Below are positions 1 to 9,503 of a stretch of 64,000 nt of DNA, in pieces. Position 1 is the first letter of the stretch; the number at the start of each line of letters is the position of its first letter. This DNA comes from [Clostridium] celerecrescens 18A. Lineage in GTDB: Bacteria; Bacillota; Clostridia; Lachnospirales; Lachnospiraceae. The position numbers and the translations under genes were made by a program. The notes beneath the pieces are model-generated. The model was not told the DNA's origin. It saw only the letters and a list, made by a program, of their open reading frames with translations, and made no database searches. The stretch is taken from NCBI RefSeq assembly GCF_002797975.1, contig NZ_PGET01000001.1:5196001-5260000 (forward strand), read 5' to 3'.

Positions 1-51
1 AGTGAGAGAGTTGTAGGCTTAATAGAGAGGTTTATAAACAAGGATAAATAA
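1..51 (+). CDS. 3' end of an unidentified gene (truncated by window edge)
   Basis: Reading from base 1, the frame stays open for 16 codons (SERVVGLIERFINKDK) and stops at TAA. It has the look of an amphipathic helical C-terminus. It is the only fragment left of whatever gene precedes the glycan island, so no function can be given. A second, diverged copy of the same stretch follows 64 bases later in the same phase (SEKLVVLIS then a stop), which supports this being real coding sequence that was partly duplicated. Confidence 0.4.
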   Translation, partial: SERVVGLIERFINKDK

Positions 52-88
52 AGATAAACCAGCGAGTGAGAAACTTGTAGTGTTAATA
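1..88 (+). repeat. imperfect direct repeat, two 24-bp copies 64 bp apart
   Basis: Bases 1-24 and 65-88 match at 20 of 24 positions. The first copy lies in the truncated upstream gene end. The second lies in the leader before the carbamoyltransferase gene. The shift of 64 bp is not a multiple of 3, but each copy carries its own open frame and stop. It may be a scar of a recombination event that swapped or inserted genes at the left border of the island. Confidence 0.5.
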
Positions 89-150
89 AGTTAATCTTTG
101 ATGATGATTCAAATATGAAATAATCATTTTACATAATAAGGAGAGTGGCT

Positions 151-1983
151 ATGAATATTTTAGGAATATCAGCATTATATCATGATAGTGCAGCAGCCTT
201 ATGCTGTGAAGGAGAAATACTTGCTGCGGTCCAGGAAGAACGCTTTACGAGGAAGAAGGCGGATTCGTCCATACCAATCAACGCAATACAGTATTGTTTG
301 GCACAGATGAAGGGAGAATTAGATGCTGTTATATACTATGATAATCCATTGCTTACATTAGACAGGTGGTTGCAAAATTGTATTGCTGTAAGTCCTGATA
401 GTGATAAAATCATACAAAAATCTTTTGAATCTATATATGGACAGAAAATATGGATACATGAATTATTAAAAGAGGCAATAGGCGATCTTGGAAAAAAAGG
501 TAATCTTTTAGTTTGTGAACATCATATGTCTCATGCAGCTTCCGCATTTTATCCTTCTCCATTTGAAGATGCTGCCATTTTAACACTGGATGGTGTTGGC
601 GAGTGGGCAACATCTACTATAGGATTAGGTAAAGGCAAGGAAATAACCATTTTGGAACAGATGAATTATCCTAATTCTCTAGGTCTTTTATATAGTGCTA
701 TTACTTATTTTTGTGGTTTTAAGGTAAATTCAGGTGAGTATAAGCTAATGGGTCTGGCTCCATATGGAAATCCGATATATTATAATAAAATAATGGAAAA
801 CCTAATTTCTATGAATGAAGACGGATCTTTTCAGCTTAATACGGAATATTTTTCATTTATGAAAGATGTAGTAATGACTGGAGAAGCTTTTGAAGAATTA
901 TTTGAAATAAAACGACGTCAACCAGAAAGTATTATAACAAAGGAATATATGGATATAGCAGCCTCAATTCAAAAAGTAACGGAAGAAATTATCTTAAAAA
1001 TGGCTAGGTATGCAAAAAAATTAACTAGCTCAAAAAATCTAACGTTGGCTGGCGGTACCGCTTTAAATTGTGTAGCAAATGGAAAATTATTAAAGGAAAA
1101 GATTTTTGAAAATATATGGGTACAACCGGCTGCAGGAGATGCAGGAGGTGCTTTAGGTGCAGCACTAGTTGGTACTTATCAATATTTTGGTTTGGATAGA
1201 AAAGTAGATAAAATTGATAGTCAAAAAGGATCCTACTTAGGTCCAGACTATAAAAATGATGAAATTAAGAAATATTTAGACAAAAATACCATTTGTTATC
1301 ATTACATGGATAGCAAAAAATTGTTTGATTATACTGCTAAAGCATTGGTAGATGATAAAGTAATTGGTATATTTAACGGCAAGATGGAATTTGGACCGAG
1401 AGCTTTAGGGGCAAGAAGTATTATTGCTAATCCTATGTCAGAAAAAATGCAATCAAAATTAAATCTAAAAATAAAGTTTAGAGAATCATTTAGACCATTC
1501 GCCCCGGCAGTATTAGAAGAAAAAGTACAAGAATATTTTGAAATTGATGTGGCTAGCCCATATATGCTGTTTACGGCCCCGGTTGTAAATAAATTGAGAA
1601 AAAGAAAAAAGAATAATTTAGAAACAGAACTTATTAACTATGATAATAATATGTTGGGAATAATAAACCAAATACGTTCTACGATACCTGCTGTTACACA
1701 TGTGGATTATAGTGCAAGAATTCAGACTGTTTCAAAAAAAACAAATCCATTTTTCCATCAAATTATAACAGAATTCCAGAAGCTTACAGGTTGTGGTATG
1801 GTGGTTAATACCTCTTTTAATGTCAGAGGAGAGCCAATAGTATGTACTCCTCATGATGCTTTCAAATGTTTTATGCGGACAGATATGGATATTTTGGTTT
1901 TGGAAAACTTCGTTTTGATTAAGGAGGAACAGCCTGAATTTGAGGAAAAAGAAGATTGGAGGAGTATGTATGAGCTTGATTAG
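151..1983 (+). CDS. carbamoyltransferase, NodU/CmcH family
   Basis: Predicted cytoplasmic O-carbamoyltransferase of 610 residues, the usual length. Such enzymes use carbamoyl phosphate and ATP to carbamoylate a sugar hydroxyl. The N-terminal Kae1-like half shows the opening ILGISALYHDSA, the metal-site cluster EHHMSHAAS (His124, 125, 128) and DGVGEW. The middle has LAGGTALNC and AGDAGGALGAA. The C-terminal carbamoyl phosphate half has FGPRALGARS, RESFRPFAP and VNTSFNVRGEP. ATG 151 is preferred because AAGGAG lies 7 bases upstream; an in-frame GTG at 145 overlaps that site. The end overlaps the next gene, indicating translational coupling. In this context it probably decorates a sugar of the glycan made by the neighbouring transferases. 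The exact acceptor is not visible. Confidence 0.9.
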   Translation: MNILGISALYHDSAAALCCEGEILAAVQEERFTRKKADSSIPINAIQYCLAQMKGELDAVIYYDNPLLTLDRWLQNCIAVSPDSDKIIQKSFESIYGQKIWIHELLKEAIGDLGKKGNLLVCEHHMSHAASAFYPSPFEDAAILTLDGVGEWATSTIGLGKGKEITILEQMNYPNSLGLLYSAITYFCGFKVNSGEYKLMGLAPYGNPIYYNKIMENLISMNEDGSFQLNTEYFSFMKDVVMTGEAFEELFEIKRRQPESIITKEYMDIAASIQKVTEEIILKMARYAKKLTSSKNLTLAGGTALNCVANGKLLKEKIFENIWVQPAAGDAGGALGAALVGTYQYFGLDRKVDKIDSQKGSYLGPDYKNDEIKKYLDKNTICYHYMDSKKLFDYTAKALVDDKVIGIFNGKMEFGPRALGARSIIANPMSEKMQSKLNLKIKFRESFRPFAPAVLEEKVQEYFEIDVASPYMLFTAPVVNKLRKRKKNNLETELINYDNNMLGIINQIRSTIPAVTHVDYSARIQTVSKKTNPFFHQIITEFQKLTGCGMVVNTSFNVRGEPIVCTPHDAFKCFMRTDMDILVLENFVLIKEEQPEFEEKEDWRSMYELD

Positions 1984-2305
1984 GAATAAAACAGAAATAC
2001 AATCAATTAAAGAGATTGCAGAAAGGCTGGCTGAAACGAAAGGTATCGAGATGCTTTGCTCACAAGTATTAGGTCAGAAATTGGAGCAAAGTACTTTTCA
2101 TAAAAAGAATAATGAAATTAAAAAAATTATGGAATACTCGTTCGATACTCCTATTGAACTGCAATCATTACTTAATGGGCATTGGGATTTATTGCAAGAG
2201 CAAGAAATGAAACAATTTATTTCTGTCTCTACCATAAGTGCTTTTAAAAATAAGAAAATTGATTTAAAAAATGGAGGAGTTTCTCCTTATATTTATGAAT
2301 TTTAA
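1970..2305 (+). CDS. small helical protein of unknown function
   Basis: A 111-residue charged protein without Cys-rich motifs, signal peptide or membrane segment. I do not recognise a family. It starts inside the end of the carbamoyltransferase gene (14-base overlap) behind a perfect GGAGGAG 5 bases upstream of ATG, so it is real and probably translated together with that enzyme. The sequence is rich in Lys, Glu and Gln and looks mostly alpha-helical, with an EIQSIKEIAERLAE stretch near the start. A partner or regulatory subunit of the carbamoyltransferase, or a small carrier, is possible but is only inferred from the coupling. Confidence 0.7.
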   Translation: MSLIRNKTEIQSIKEIAERLAETKGIEMLCSQVLGQKLEQSTFHKKNNEIKKIMEYSFDTPIELQSLLNGHWDLLQEQEMKQFISVSTISAFKNKKIDLKNGGVSPYIYEF

Positions 2306-2325
2306 AGAGATTAGGAGTGATTCGC

Positions 2326-3534
2326 TTGGTGATAGAAGGATATTTTGATAATCCAATAGTCCGTTATATTAATGATGTTATATCTGTAAATCAAAATAAG
2401 AGAATTATCATTTATGGTTGCGGTTCAGCTGGATCAAGGATATATGCATACCTTACTGCAATTGGTTACGAAATTGCTTATTTTGTCGATATGGATGAAA
2501 AAAAACAAGGAAATCTATTTTTTGAAAGACCTGTAAAATCCCCCTATGATTTATTATATGAATCTGATAAGAGTCTGATTTTTCTGTGCATCATAGATAA
2601 TGCTGCTTCTGCAATACAAATCTTAAAAAGTATTGGGTTGCAAGAAAATATTGATTATTATAACATTATGAATTTTTGGGGAGGAAAAAAACGATACGAT
2701 TTATACGATCCTATCTGTGGGTATTCAAGAAGAGGGGATTTGGATGGATTTAATATTAGGGGTGACCAGAAGAGCAAAAATATAATTGTCATACTAGGAG
2801 GAAGTACAACAGATGATGATTATTCGGTATTTACTCCTTGGGTTCAATATTTCTACGAAATGTTAAAAATAGAATATAATGATGATTTATTATTGTATAA
2901 TGGAGCGGTTAGCGGATATGAGTCTTCTCAGGAACTTTTGAAATTTTTAAGAGATGTTATTTGGTTAGAACCTAGCATAGTTATCCAGTTTAATGGAGTT
3001 AATGAAGTGGATGTTGATAAAAAACATCCTTTAGTTAACAGATATCTGCAATATATTTGTAGAAACACGTTTAGTAATATAATAGATAGCGATGTTGCCA
3101 ACGCTCCTAAAATGGGATTAAGAAGTGCTGATAATTTAGAACTTTCTTTTGGCTTAGAGGTTAATGCCGAAAAGCATCAGAACTGGATGATAAATATGAG
3201 AGTTATGGGTGCTGTTTGTCGTGAGTTTGGTATCAAATACTATGGAATACTTCAACCAACTAGTATGTTTGGTGAACATAAGGATAAATGTATTAAGAAG
3301 ATTAATAAAATACAAATGAAATATGGAAACAGCAAGTTAGAAGAACGTAGAGAATTCTATAAAAATGTTAATCATAATTGGAAACAGGTAGACTTTTTAT
3401 ATAATTTTAGTCGTATCTTTGATAACGTTGAAGGGGCATTATATTTTGATGAAGTTCATTATACAGAGAAAGCAAATAAGATAATAGCTGAAACAATTTT
3501 TGATTTATTAAGTAAAGATATTGTGAGGAAATAA
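2326..3534 (+). CDS. Rossmann module fused to SGNH/GDSL-type hydrolase
   Basis: About 402 residues. Residues 25-110 form a Rossmann-like module (YGCGSAG at 30-36, then VDMDEKKQG). The rest is an SGNH hydrolase: block I GGST with the likely nucleophile Ser160, block II around NGAVSG, block III FNGVN (Asn223/226), and block V DEVH (Asp375, His378). Such enzymes add or remove acyl groups on glycans; acyltransfer or deacetylation of the island's glycan is the likely role, probably in the cytoplasm as no signal peptide is seen. There is no good ATG: TTG 2326 sits 8 bases after AGGAG, while GTG 2317 overlaps that site and GTG 2329 is also possible. Confidence 0.82.
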   Translation: MVIEGYFDNPIVRYINDVISVNQNKRIIIYGCGSAGSRIYAYLTAIGYEIAYFVDMDEKKQGNLFFERPVKSPYDLLYESDKSLIFLCIIDNAASAIQILKSIGLQENIDYYNIMNFWGGKKRYDLYDPICGYSRRGDLDGFNIRGDQKSKNIIVILGGSTTDDDYSVFTPWVQYFYEMLKIEYNDDLLLYNGAVSGYESSQELLKFLRDVIWLEPSIVIQFNGVNEVDVDKKHPLVNRYLQYICRNTFSNIIDSDVANAPKMGLRSADNLELSFGLEVNAEKHQNWMINMRVMGAVCREFGIKYYGILQPTSMFGEHKDKCIKKINKIQMKYGNSKLEERREFYKNVNHNWKQVDFLYNFSRIFDNVEGALYFDEVHYTEKANKIIAETIFDLLSKDIVRK

Positions 3535-3538
3535 AGAG

Positions 3539-4492
3539 ATGAATAAGATATCGTTAATAATACCTGTTTATAATACTGCTGAGTATCTACCCAGATGTTT
3601 GGATAGTGCTCTTAACCAAACCTACAAAAACATGGAATATTTATGCATTGATGATGGTTCTACAGATGGCAGCGAAAGAATTTTGGATGAATATGCTGCA
3701 ATGGATGAACGGATAAAAGTAGTACATAAAAAAAATGGCGGTGAAAGCAGCGCAAGAAATGTGGGATTAGAAATGGCTACAGGTGATTACATAGGATTTA
3801 TGGATTGTGATGACTGGATAGAAAAAGATATGTATGAAACGTTGTTAAAAATTCAACAAGAAACAAAGGTAGATATGGTAGCTTCTGGGTATTTTGAAGA
3901 AGTAAATGGTAAATGTATCGAAATGAAGAACCAATTATTCATAAAGGATGAAATATTTGGGAGAAATAAATTATTTCAATATATTTACATGCGAGATTAT
4001 TATAAAGCATTTTCAGCAAATTTGTGGTGTAAGCTTTTTAACAAGAAAGTTTTTTTTAATGGATGTGAAAAAATAATTTTTGATGAAGAGCAGAAGCTGG
4101 GAGGAGACATTTTATTTTTTGCACAACTGGCTGCAAATTGTAAAAGTATATATTATATTAATCGTAGTTTTTATCACTATAATATAAGATACAATTCAAC
4201 TTGGCATGCAAAAAATTTGCCAGTACGTGTTCAGATATTTAGTGCTTATGAAAAATTATTAAATTTTGTTGAGCAAAACGAGATAGAACCAGAAATGTAT
4301 ATATGGATAAGACGTTTTTTTGCATATCATGCAAAATTAGTGGCAGAAATTGCCTTTGAGCAGAACAATAGAGAGGTTTTGCTTAACAGTCAAGAGATTA
4401 TGGGAAAGTATAGAGAGGATTACATTAATACTAATAAAGAGTATCCCGATAGAATTAAGGAATTTGAAAAAGTAAAAAAGTTACATTTATAA
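3539..4492 (+). CDS. family 2 glycosyltransferase
   Basis: A 317-residue GT-A fold glycosyltransferase, cytoplasmic or membrane-associated, moving a sugar from a nucleotide sugar to the growing glycan. The N-terminus ISLIIPVYNTAEYL is classic GT2, followed by DDGSTDGS (38-45) for nucleotide binding and DCDDW (89-93) as the DXD-type metal site. EQKLGGDILFF further on matches the usual acceptor-side acidic motif region. It begins 4 bases after the preceding stop, so the two are in one transcript. It is the only glycosyltransferase in the island without the shared Rossmann module. Sugar specificity cannot be read from sequence. Confidence 0.9.
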   Translation: MNKISLIIPVYNTAEYLPRCLDSALNQTYKNMEYLCIDDGSTDGSERILDEYAAMDERIKVVHKKNGGESSARNVGLEMATGDYIGFMDCDDWIEKDMYETLLKIQQETKVDMVASGYFEEVNGKCIEMKNQLFIKDEIFGRNKLFQYIYMRDYYKAFSANLWCKLFNKKVFFNGCEKIIFDEEQKLGGDILFFAQLAANCKSIYYINRSFYHYNIRYNSTWHAKNLPVRVQIFSAYEKLLNFVEQNEIEPEMYIWIRRFFAYHAKLVAEIAFEQNNREVLLNSQEIMGKYREDYINTNKEYPDRIKEFEKVKKLHL

Positions 4493-4525
4493 AACTCAAA
4501 TGGATATTCCAGAAAGGTATTTGAT

Positions 4526-5698
4526 ATGAAATGGATAAATAAAGGACACGAATTTGATAGCATATATGAAAGAATATGTGAAAAAGAAAAATATTTACTC
4601 TTTGGAGCGGGAGATTTAGGTATTAAAAGCTATCATATACTAAAGGAAGAAATAAACATTGTAGGATTTATAGATAATGATGAAAAAAAACGCTGCAGTT
4701 TAGAATATGATAAACCAGTAATCTCATTGGCGGAAGTAAAATGGGATGAGAAATTAGGTATTATTATAACACCGGGCCAGATGCAGCGAAGAAGTATATA
4801 TAAGGAACTGTTATCCAAAGGATATCATAAGAATATAGATTTTTTCGATCTGGAAGAATTTTTAGGAATTTACTTTGTTTATAAATATAATAAAGTATAT
4901 TTTTATAACATATCCTTTCTTCCCAGTACAGTATGCAATTTAAAATGTGAGGCATGTTTGAATTTTAATGCTTTAGCGAAGCATTATTATACCCGTGAAT
5001 GGAATAATTTAATTAAAGATGTTGATATGTTTTTTTCTTGTGTTGATAATATATTACTATTTCATGTAAGTGGTGGAGAACCATTATTATATCCTCGGAT
5101 TGCGGATCTTATTGATTACATAGATAAAAAGTATGGTAATAGAATATATCAGCTCCGTACTGTTACAAATGGTACGGTAATTCCTTCGGATCATATTTTA
5201 GAAAAGTTAAGTAAGTGTAATGTTGATATCACCGTGGATGATTATAGAGAAGCAGTTCCTCAGTATAATGATAATTTTGATGTGCTTATTCAGAAGCTTG
5301 AAAAATATGGTATATCTTATCATACATCTAAAGTGGATAGCTGGATTGATTTAGCGCCTTTAACGACAGATTATTCTAATTGGACGGATGTGCAGCTACG
5401 AGAACATTTTGATAATTGTTGTCATTCTTGGCAAGAATTGAGGGATGGAAAATTATTTAGCTGTAATTATGATTCATATGCAACCGTAGCAGGTATTAAT
5501 GAAGAACAAGATGTAGAGGTTTTTGATTTAAAAACATATACAACAGAACAAAGCAAAGCGTTAATTGAATTTCGCCTTGGATATAATGAAAAGGGGTATA
5601 CCAATTTGTGTAAGCACTGTAGAGGTTTTTTGACAGATGATAATATATCGGTCCCTCCGGCAAGGCAGGTAATCGGTACAGTATTGAATAAATTATAG
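4526..5698 (+). CDS. radical SAM enzyme with N-terminal Rossmann module
   Basis: 390 residues. Residues 22-105 carry the Rossmann module found across this island (FGAGDLG at 27-33, then IDNDEKK). The radical SAM core follows, with the CxxxCxxC cluster motif at Cys137, Cys141, Cys144 and the SAM-binding SGGEPLL. Near the C-terminus are further cysteines (NCCHSW, FSCNYD, CKHC), which suggest an auxiliary iron-sulfur cluster of the SPASM/twitch type. The reaction is unknown; radical chemistry such as epimerisation, dehydration or oxidation of a sugar or of a glycan-linked group would fit the surroundings. It needs anaerobic conditions, in keeping with a clostridial host. Confidence 0.87.
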   Translation: MKWINKGHEFDSIYERICEKEKYLLFGAGDLGIKSYHILKEEINIVGFIDNDEKKRCSLEYDKPVISLAEVKWDEKLGIIITPGQMQRRSIYKELLSKGYHKNIDFFDLEEFLGIYFVYKYNKVYFYNISFLPSTVCNLKCEACLNFNALAKHYYTREWNNLIKDVDMFFSCVDNILLFHVSGGEPLLYPRIADLIDYIDKKYGNRIYQLRTVTNGTVIPSDHILEKLSKCNVDITVDDYREAVPQYNDNFDVLIQKLEKYGISYHTSKVDSWIDLAPLTTDYSNWTDVQLREHFDNCCHSWQELRDGKLFSCNYDSYATVAGINEEQDVEVFDLKTYTTEQSKALIEFRLGYNEKGYTNLCKHCRGFLTDDNISVPPARQVIGTVLNKL

Positions 5699-5765
5699 TT
5701 CATACTTGTATTTGATTGAATGTAAAGAGGCAAAAACTAAACGTCTCATATAGAATGGAGGTATT

Positions 5766-7166
5766 ATGAGAATAATTGTTTTTGGTATTGGAGCTTTTTT
5801 CATAAACCGACAAGACGTATTATTAAAGGAAGAAATTATTGCGTTTGTTGATAATGATAAAAATAAGTGGGATAAAATGTTTTATAATATTCCAATTATT
5901 TCTCCTTGCCATATAAAAGAATTCTCTTATGACAAGATTATTGTTATGAGTAGAGATAAGAAAAAGATAAAAATGCAATTGATGAATGAATTAGGAATTG
6001 ATGAGATGTTTATAATGGATTTTGAAAAATATTGTGAACATTCTGTAAAAGAAAGAAAATTATGTGAACTGATAATGCATTACAAAAGAAATCATTTTTA
6101 TTTAAGCAATAATACAAAAAGGATTCTTATTATTACTAATGAATTAACCTATAATGGAGGTTCATTAACTGCTTTTTATGCAGCTTTGGCTTTAACACAA
6201 AAAGGATTTAATGCTGTTATTGTTGCAAGGAAAGGGGAGGGGCGCTTAATTAATGAAATAATAAGTAAGGGCGTTACTGTATTCATCCAGGAGTTGGTAG
6301 ATTATTGTACATGGGAACAAATATGCTGGATAGAGCAATTCGATTATGTTATTGTAAATACTCTTCAACAATGGAAAATTATAAAAGAATTAATTTGTAG
6401 AAAGCCTGTTTTCTGGTGGATTCATGAATCAAGAATTGAGTATGAATATCTAGATAAGGGGATTATAGAAAATACGGATAATATGAATATAGAAACATAT
6501 GTTGTAAGCGATGTAGCGCTTCGTATATTTCGCCAATATTTTAATAAGATAAACGCAAATATACTACCTTACGGAATACCAGATAAAGGCCTTGGAAACA
6601 CTCAGCTTACTATGAAGGACAAGGTAGTATTCGCTGTGATTGGACGCATTGAGTCCATTAAAGCACAAGATATTTTTTTGCGGGCGATTACTCAGCTCAC
6701 CAAAGAAGAACTTAATGAGTCGGAGTTTTGGTTGATCGGTGCCTGCCCACCAGAAAATCAATATGGAATACCTGTCTTGAAACTAGTGGAAACAATACCA
6801 GAAGTTAAATGGTTAGGAGAATTGAGTCGTGAGGAAATTGAAAAGATATATAAAGACATTGATGTTGTAGTTGTTCCATCTCGTCAAGATTCACTGCCAA
6901 TAGTGGTTACAGAAGCCTTTATGTATGGAAAAATTGGAATTGTCTCTAATGTAATAGGAACAGTAAAATATATAGAAGATAAAGAAAATGGACTTATTTT
7001 TGAAAGTGAAAACGTGACAGATTTGACAAGAAAAATGTCTTGGGTATTAAATAATAAGGATCAGTTAAATTCTATAAGTGGAAAAGCAAGACAAACATAT
7101 GAAAAGTATTTTACTATGAAAGTCTTTGGCGATAGGCTTGAAACAATCATAGGAGATTTGCAGTAG
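5766..7166 (+). CDS. Rossmann module fused to family 4 glycosyltransferase
   Basis: 466 residues. The first 85 form the shared Rossmann module (FGIGAFF at 6-12, FVDNDKNKW). The GT-B glycosyltransferase follows: ITNELTYNGGS starts the N-lobe (about 120), with the nucleotide-sugar half GRIESIKAQD (293-302), PSRQDSLP (371-378) and the family 4 acidic motif TEAFMYGK (E383). Predicted to transfer a sugar with retention of configuration in the cytoplasm. It is a paralogue of the GT4 gene at 11255, with the same architecture and start (MRIIxFGxG). AATGGAG upstream supports ATG 5766. In its Rossmann loop the third glycine is replaced by Phe. Confidence 0.9.
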   Translation: MRIIVFGIGAFFINRQDVLLKEEIIAFVDNDKNKWDKMFYNIPIISPCHIKEFSYDKIIVMSRDKKKIKMQLMNELGIDEMFIMDFEKYCEHSVKERKLCELIMHYKRNHFYLSNNTKRILIITNELTYNGGSLTAFYAALALTQKGFNAVIVARKGEGRLINEIISKGVTVFIQELVDYCTWEQICWIEQFDYVIVNTLQQWKIIKELICRKPVFWWIHESRIEYEYLDKGIIENTDNMNIETYVVSDVALRIFRQYFNKINANILPYGIPDKGLGNTQLTMKDKVVFAVIGRIESIKAQDIFLRAITQLTKEELNESEFWLIGACPPENQYGIPVLKLVETIPEVKWLGELSREEIEKIYKDIDVVVVPSRQDSLPIVVTEAFMYGKIGIVSNVIGTVKYIEDKENGLIFESENVTDLTRKMSWVLNNKDQLNSISGKARQTYEKYFTMKVFGDRLETIIGDLQ

Positions 7167-7238
7167 AGCGAGGCCTAGTACCTGAACAGGTTTTCATATA
7201 ATTATTGAAGAAAATAAAAAGGCAGAAGGGAAAAATAT

Positions 7239-8270
7239 ATGAAAATGGAGATGAAGAGAAAAATAATATTATGGGGGTGTGGTGAACGAGCTAAAAGATA
7301 TATTGAATTTGAATATTTTAAAGAATGTGACATAGTAGCAATTATTGATACTTATCATATAGGAGAGTTGTTTGAGGGAATCCAGGTACACGGAGTAGAA
7401 AGTGTAAAGAAACTTATGAATCTAGCAGATTACTTAGTAATAGCTAGCACTTATTTTAGTGAAATATATAATACATGTTTAAAAATGGGATTACCTAGAG
7501 AAAAGTTGATTATTACTGATAATATACAAGAGAGTATATTTGGTAATAGCTTGGAATTAGTAAAAGATCTATCCTCTCAGCTATATAAGGAAATGTTATT
7601 AAATCAATATAAATTAATAAAAATTAATGAAAAAGATTCATTTGACAATAACAGACTGGTGGGTATGGGAAAATATTCAAAGATGGAGTATATGAATGAC
7701 TATTTCCGATATAGAACATTTGAATATATTGCAGAAGAATTATTGGAAGAGAATATGGTTGGTGATGTGGCTGAACTAGGAGTTTTTAGGGGAACATTTT
7801 CTTCATTAATAAATGAAAAGTTCAGAGAACGTAAAATGTTTTTATTTGATACATTTGAGGGGTTCGATAAGGCAGAAGGTGAAAAAGAAATTGCACTTGG
7901 TAGGTGTGATGAAATATTTCTAAATTATCATACGAAAACTTCAGAGGAACAACTATTGTCGCAATTACCATACCCCGAGCATTGTGTAATCTGCAAAGGT
8001 TTATTTCCTGATTCTATTACAGTGGAAGCATATAATTCAAAATTTATATTTGTGTCTATCGATGTTGATTTTGAAGATTCTATTTATGCTGGATTAGATT
8101 TTTTTTATCCTAGATTAGTCGACAGAGGAGTAATTTATTTACATGATTATAATACGGCAAAATTGCATGGAGTAAAAAAAGCAGTAAAACGTTATGAACG
8201 TGATAATAATTTATTGATGAAAAGCATTCCTTTGGCAGATAGGGCAGGAACTTTGGTCATTATAAAATAA
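7239..8270 (+). CDS. Rossmann module fused to TylF/MycF-type O-methyltransferase
   Basis: 343 residues. Residues 7-95 are the shared Rossmann module (WGCGERA at 12-18, IIDTYHIGE). The remainder matches the TylF/macrocin O-methyltransferase family: SAM site AELGVFRG (178-185), FDTFEGF (203-209), the metal-binding acidic stretch SIDVDFED (273-280) and LHDY (301-304). It likely methylates a sugar hydroxyl, using SAM and a divalent metal. AGAAGGG lies 8 bases before ATG 7239. A second methionine at codon 3 or 5 could serve as start without changing the domain picture. Confidence 0.87.
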   Translation: MKMEMKRKIILWGCGERAKRYIEFEYFKECDIVAIIDTYHIGELFEGIQVHGVESVKKLMNLADYLVIASTYFSEIYNTCLKMGLPREKLIITDNIQESIFGNSLELVKDLSSQLYKEMLLNQYKLIKINEKDSFDNNRLVGMGKYSKMEYMNDYFRYRTFEYIAEELLEENMVGDVAELGVFRGTFSSLINEKFRERKMFLFDTFEGFDKAEGEKEIALGRCDEIFLNYHTKTSEEQLLSQLPYPEHCVICKGLFPDSITVEAYNSKFIFVSIDVDFEDSIYAGLDFFYPRLVDRGVIYLHDYNTAKLHGVKKAVKRYERDNNLLMKSIPLADRAGTLVIIK

Positions 8271-8336
8271 CGGGGCTTAAAGAGTAGTAATTCGAAAAGT
8301 TCAATATTTGAAAATTATGTGTAGGAGCAGGAACTA

Positions 8337-9494
8337 ATGAGAGACTTGTTAAGTGTCATTATTACGGCTTATAATGTAGGACAATATCTGGAACAATGTA
8401 TTGACAGTGTTTTGATGCAAAGTTATAAAAATCTGGAAGTTATAATTGTTGATGATGGTTCAGAAGATAACAGCAGAATGATTTGCGACCAATTTGTATT
8501 CAAGGATTCCAGGGTAAAGATTATACATAAAAAAAATGAAGGAGTAATAAAGGCAAGATATGATGGAGTTAGAAATTCAAAGGGAGACTATGTAACATTT
8601 GTAGATGGTGATGATTGGATCGCAGCGGATATGTATGAGCGATTAATGAGAAGATTACTGGAGCATGATGCCGAATTCATATCATCAGGGATAATCAGAT
8701 ATTATTCAGAAAATGAAAAAAAGATAGATGTTGATCTAATAGAAGCTGGTTTTTATAATCATATTCAAATCAATGAAAAGTTACTTCCTAAAATGCTTTG
8801 GAATTTTAATTCTGAAAGTTTTGGTATGGATCCTTCCTTGTGCACCAAAATTTTTGTTAGAGAAAAGATATATCGTTTGATGAAAAAACTAATTCAAAAA
8901 AATTATATATTTCATTATGGTGAAGATGTAGCTATATTGTATCCGTATATTTTAAATATCAAATCCATGGTTGTCGTTGATGAACAATATTATTTTCATA
9001 GGCAAAGAAACCGAGATTTATTGGCAAGCTATATTATAGATGAGGAATATTTTGAAAAACTATTTATGTTGTACCAGCACTTGAAAGAGGTATTCTCCCA
9101 CGCTTCTCTTGAACTGGGAAAACAGTTGGAATATTTTTATATGCATTCAGTAAGCATCAGAAAAAAATATTATAATGATATTACGGAAAAAGTTAAATAC
9201 ATTTTTCCGTTTGATAAGGTAAGTAAAGGAAGCAAAATCATTCTATATGGAGCCGGAGTAGTAGGAAGTACATATTTTCACCAGATAAAGAAAATTAATT
9301 ATTGTGAAGTCATTTTATGGGTGGATAAAAACAGTCTGTCATATAGAAATAAAGGATATGAAATAAAAGATGTGGATGATATTTTAAATGTAGAATATGA
9401 TTACATTGTTTTGTGTAACTCAGTTAAGAATATTTTTGATCAAATTAAGATAGAACTGATAAAAATGGGAGTTAGCGAAGCAAAGATAGTATAA
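8337..9494 (+). CDS. family 2 glycosyltransferase with C-terminal Rossmann module
   Basis: 385 residues. N-terminal GT2 domain: LLSVIITAYNVGQYL, VDDGSEDNS (38-46), and VDGDDW (89-94) as the DXD site. The C-terminal 90 residues from about 296 are the island's Rossmann module, here with a complete glycine loop YGAGVVG (304-310) and WVDKN. This arrangement, catalytic domain first and module last, is the reverse of the GT4 proteins. GGAGCAGG lies just upstream of ATG 8337. The acceptor and donor sugars are unknown. Confidence 0.89.
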   Translation: MRDLLSVIITAYNVGQYLEQCIDSVLMQSYKNLEVIIVDDGSEDNSRMICDQFVFKDSRVKIIHKKNEGVIKARYDGVRNSKGDYVTFVDGDDWIAADMYERLMRRLLEHDAEFISSGIIRYYSENEKKIDVDLIEAGFYNHIQINEKLLPKMLWNFNSESFGMDPSLCTKIFVREKIYRLMKKLIQKNYIFHYGEDVAILYPYILNIKSMVVVDEQYYFHRQRNRDLLASYIIDEEYFEKLFMLYQHLKEVFSHASLELGKQLEYFYMHSVSIRKKYYNDITEKVKYIFPFDKVSKGSKIILYGAGVVGSTYFHQIKKINYCEVILWVDKNSLSYRNKGYEIKDVDDILNVEYDYIVLCNSVKNIFDQIKIELIKMGVSEAKIV

Positions 9495-9503
9495 GTTTAC
9501 TAG

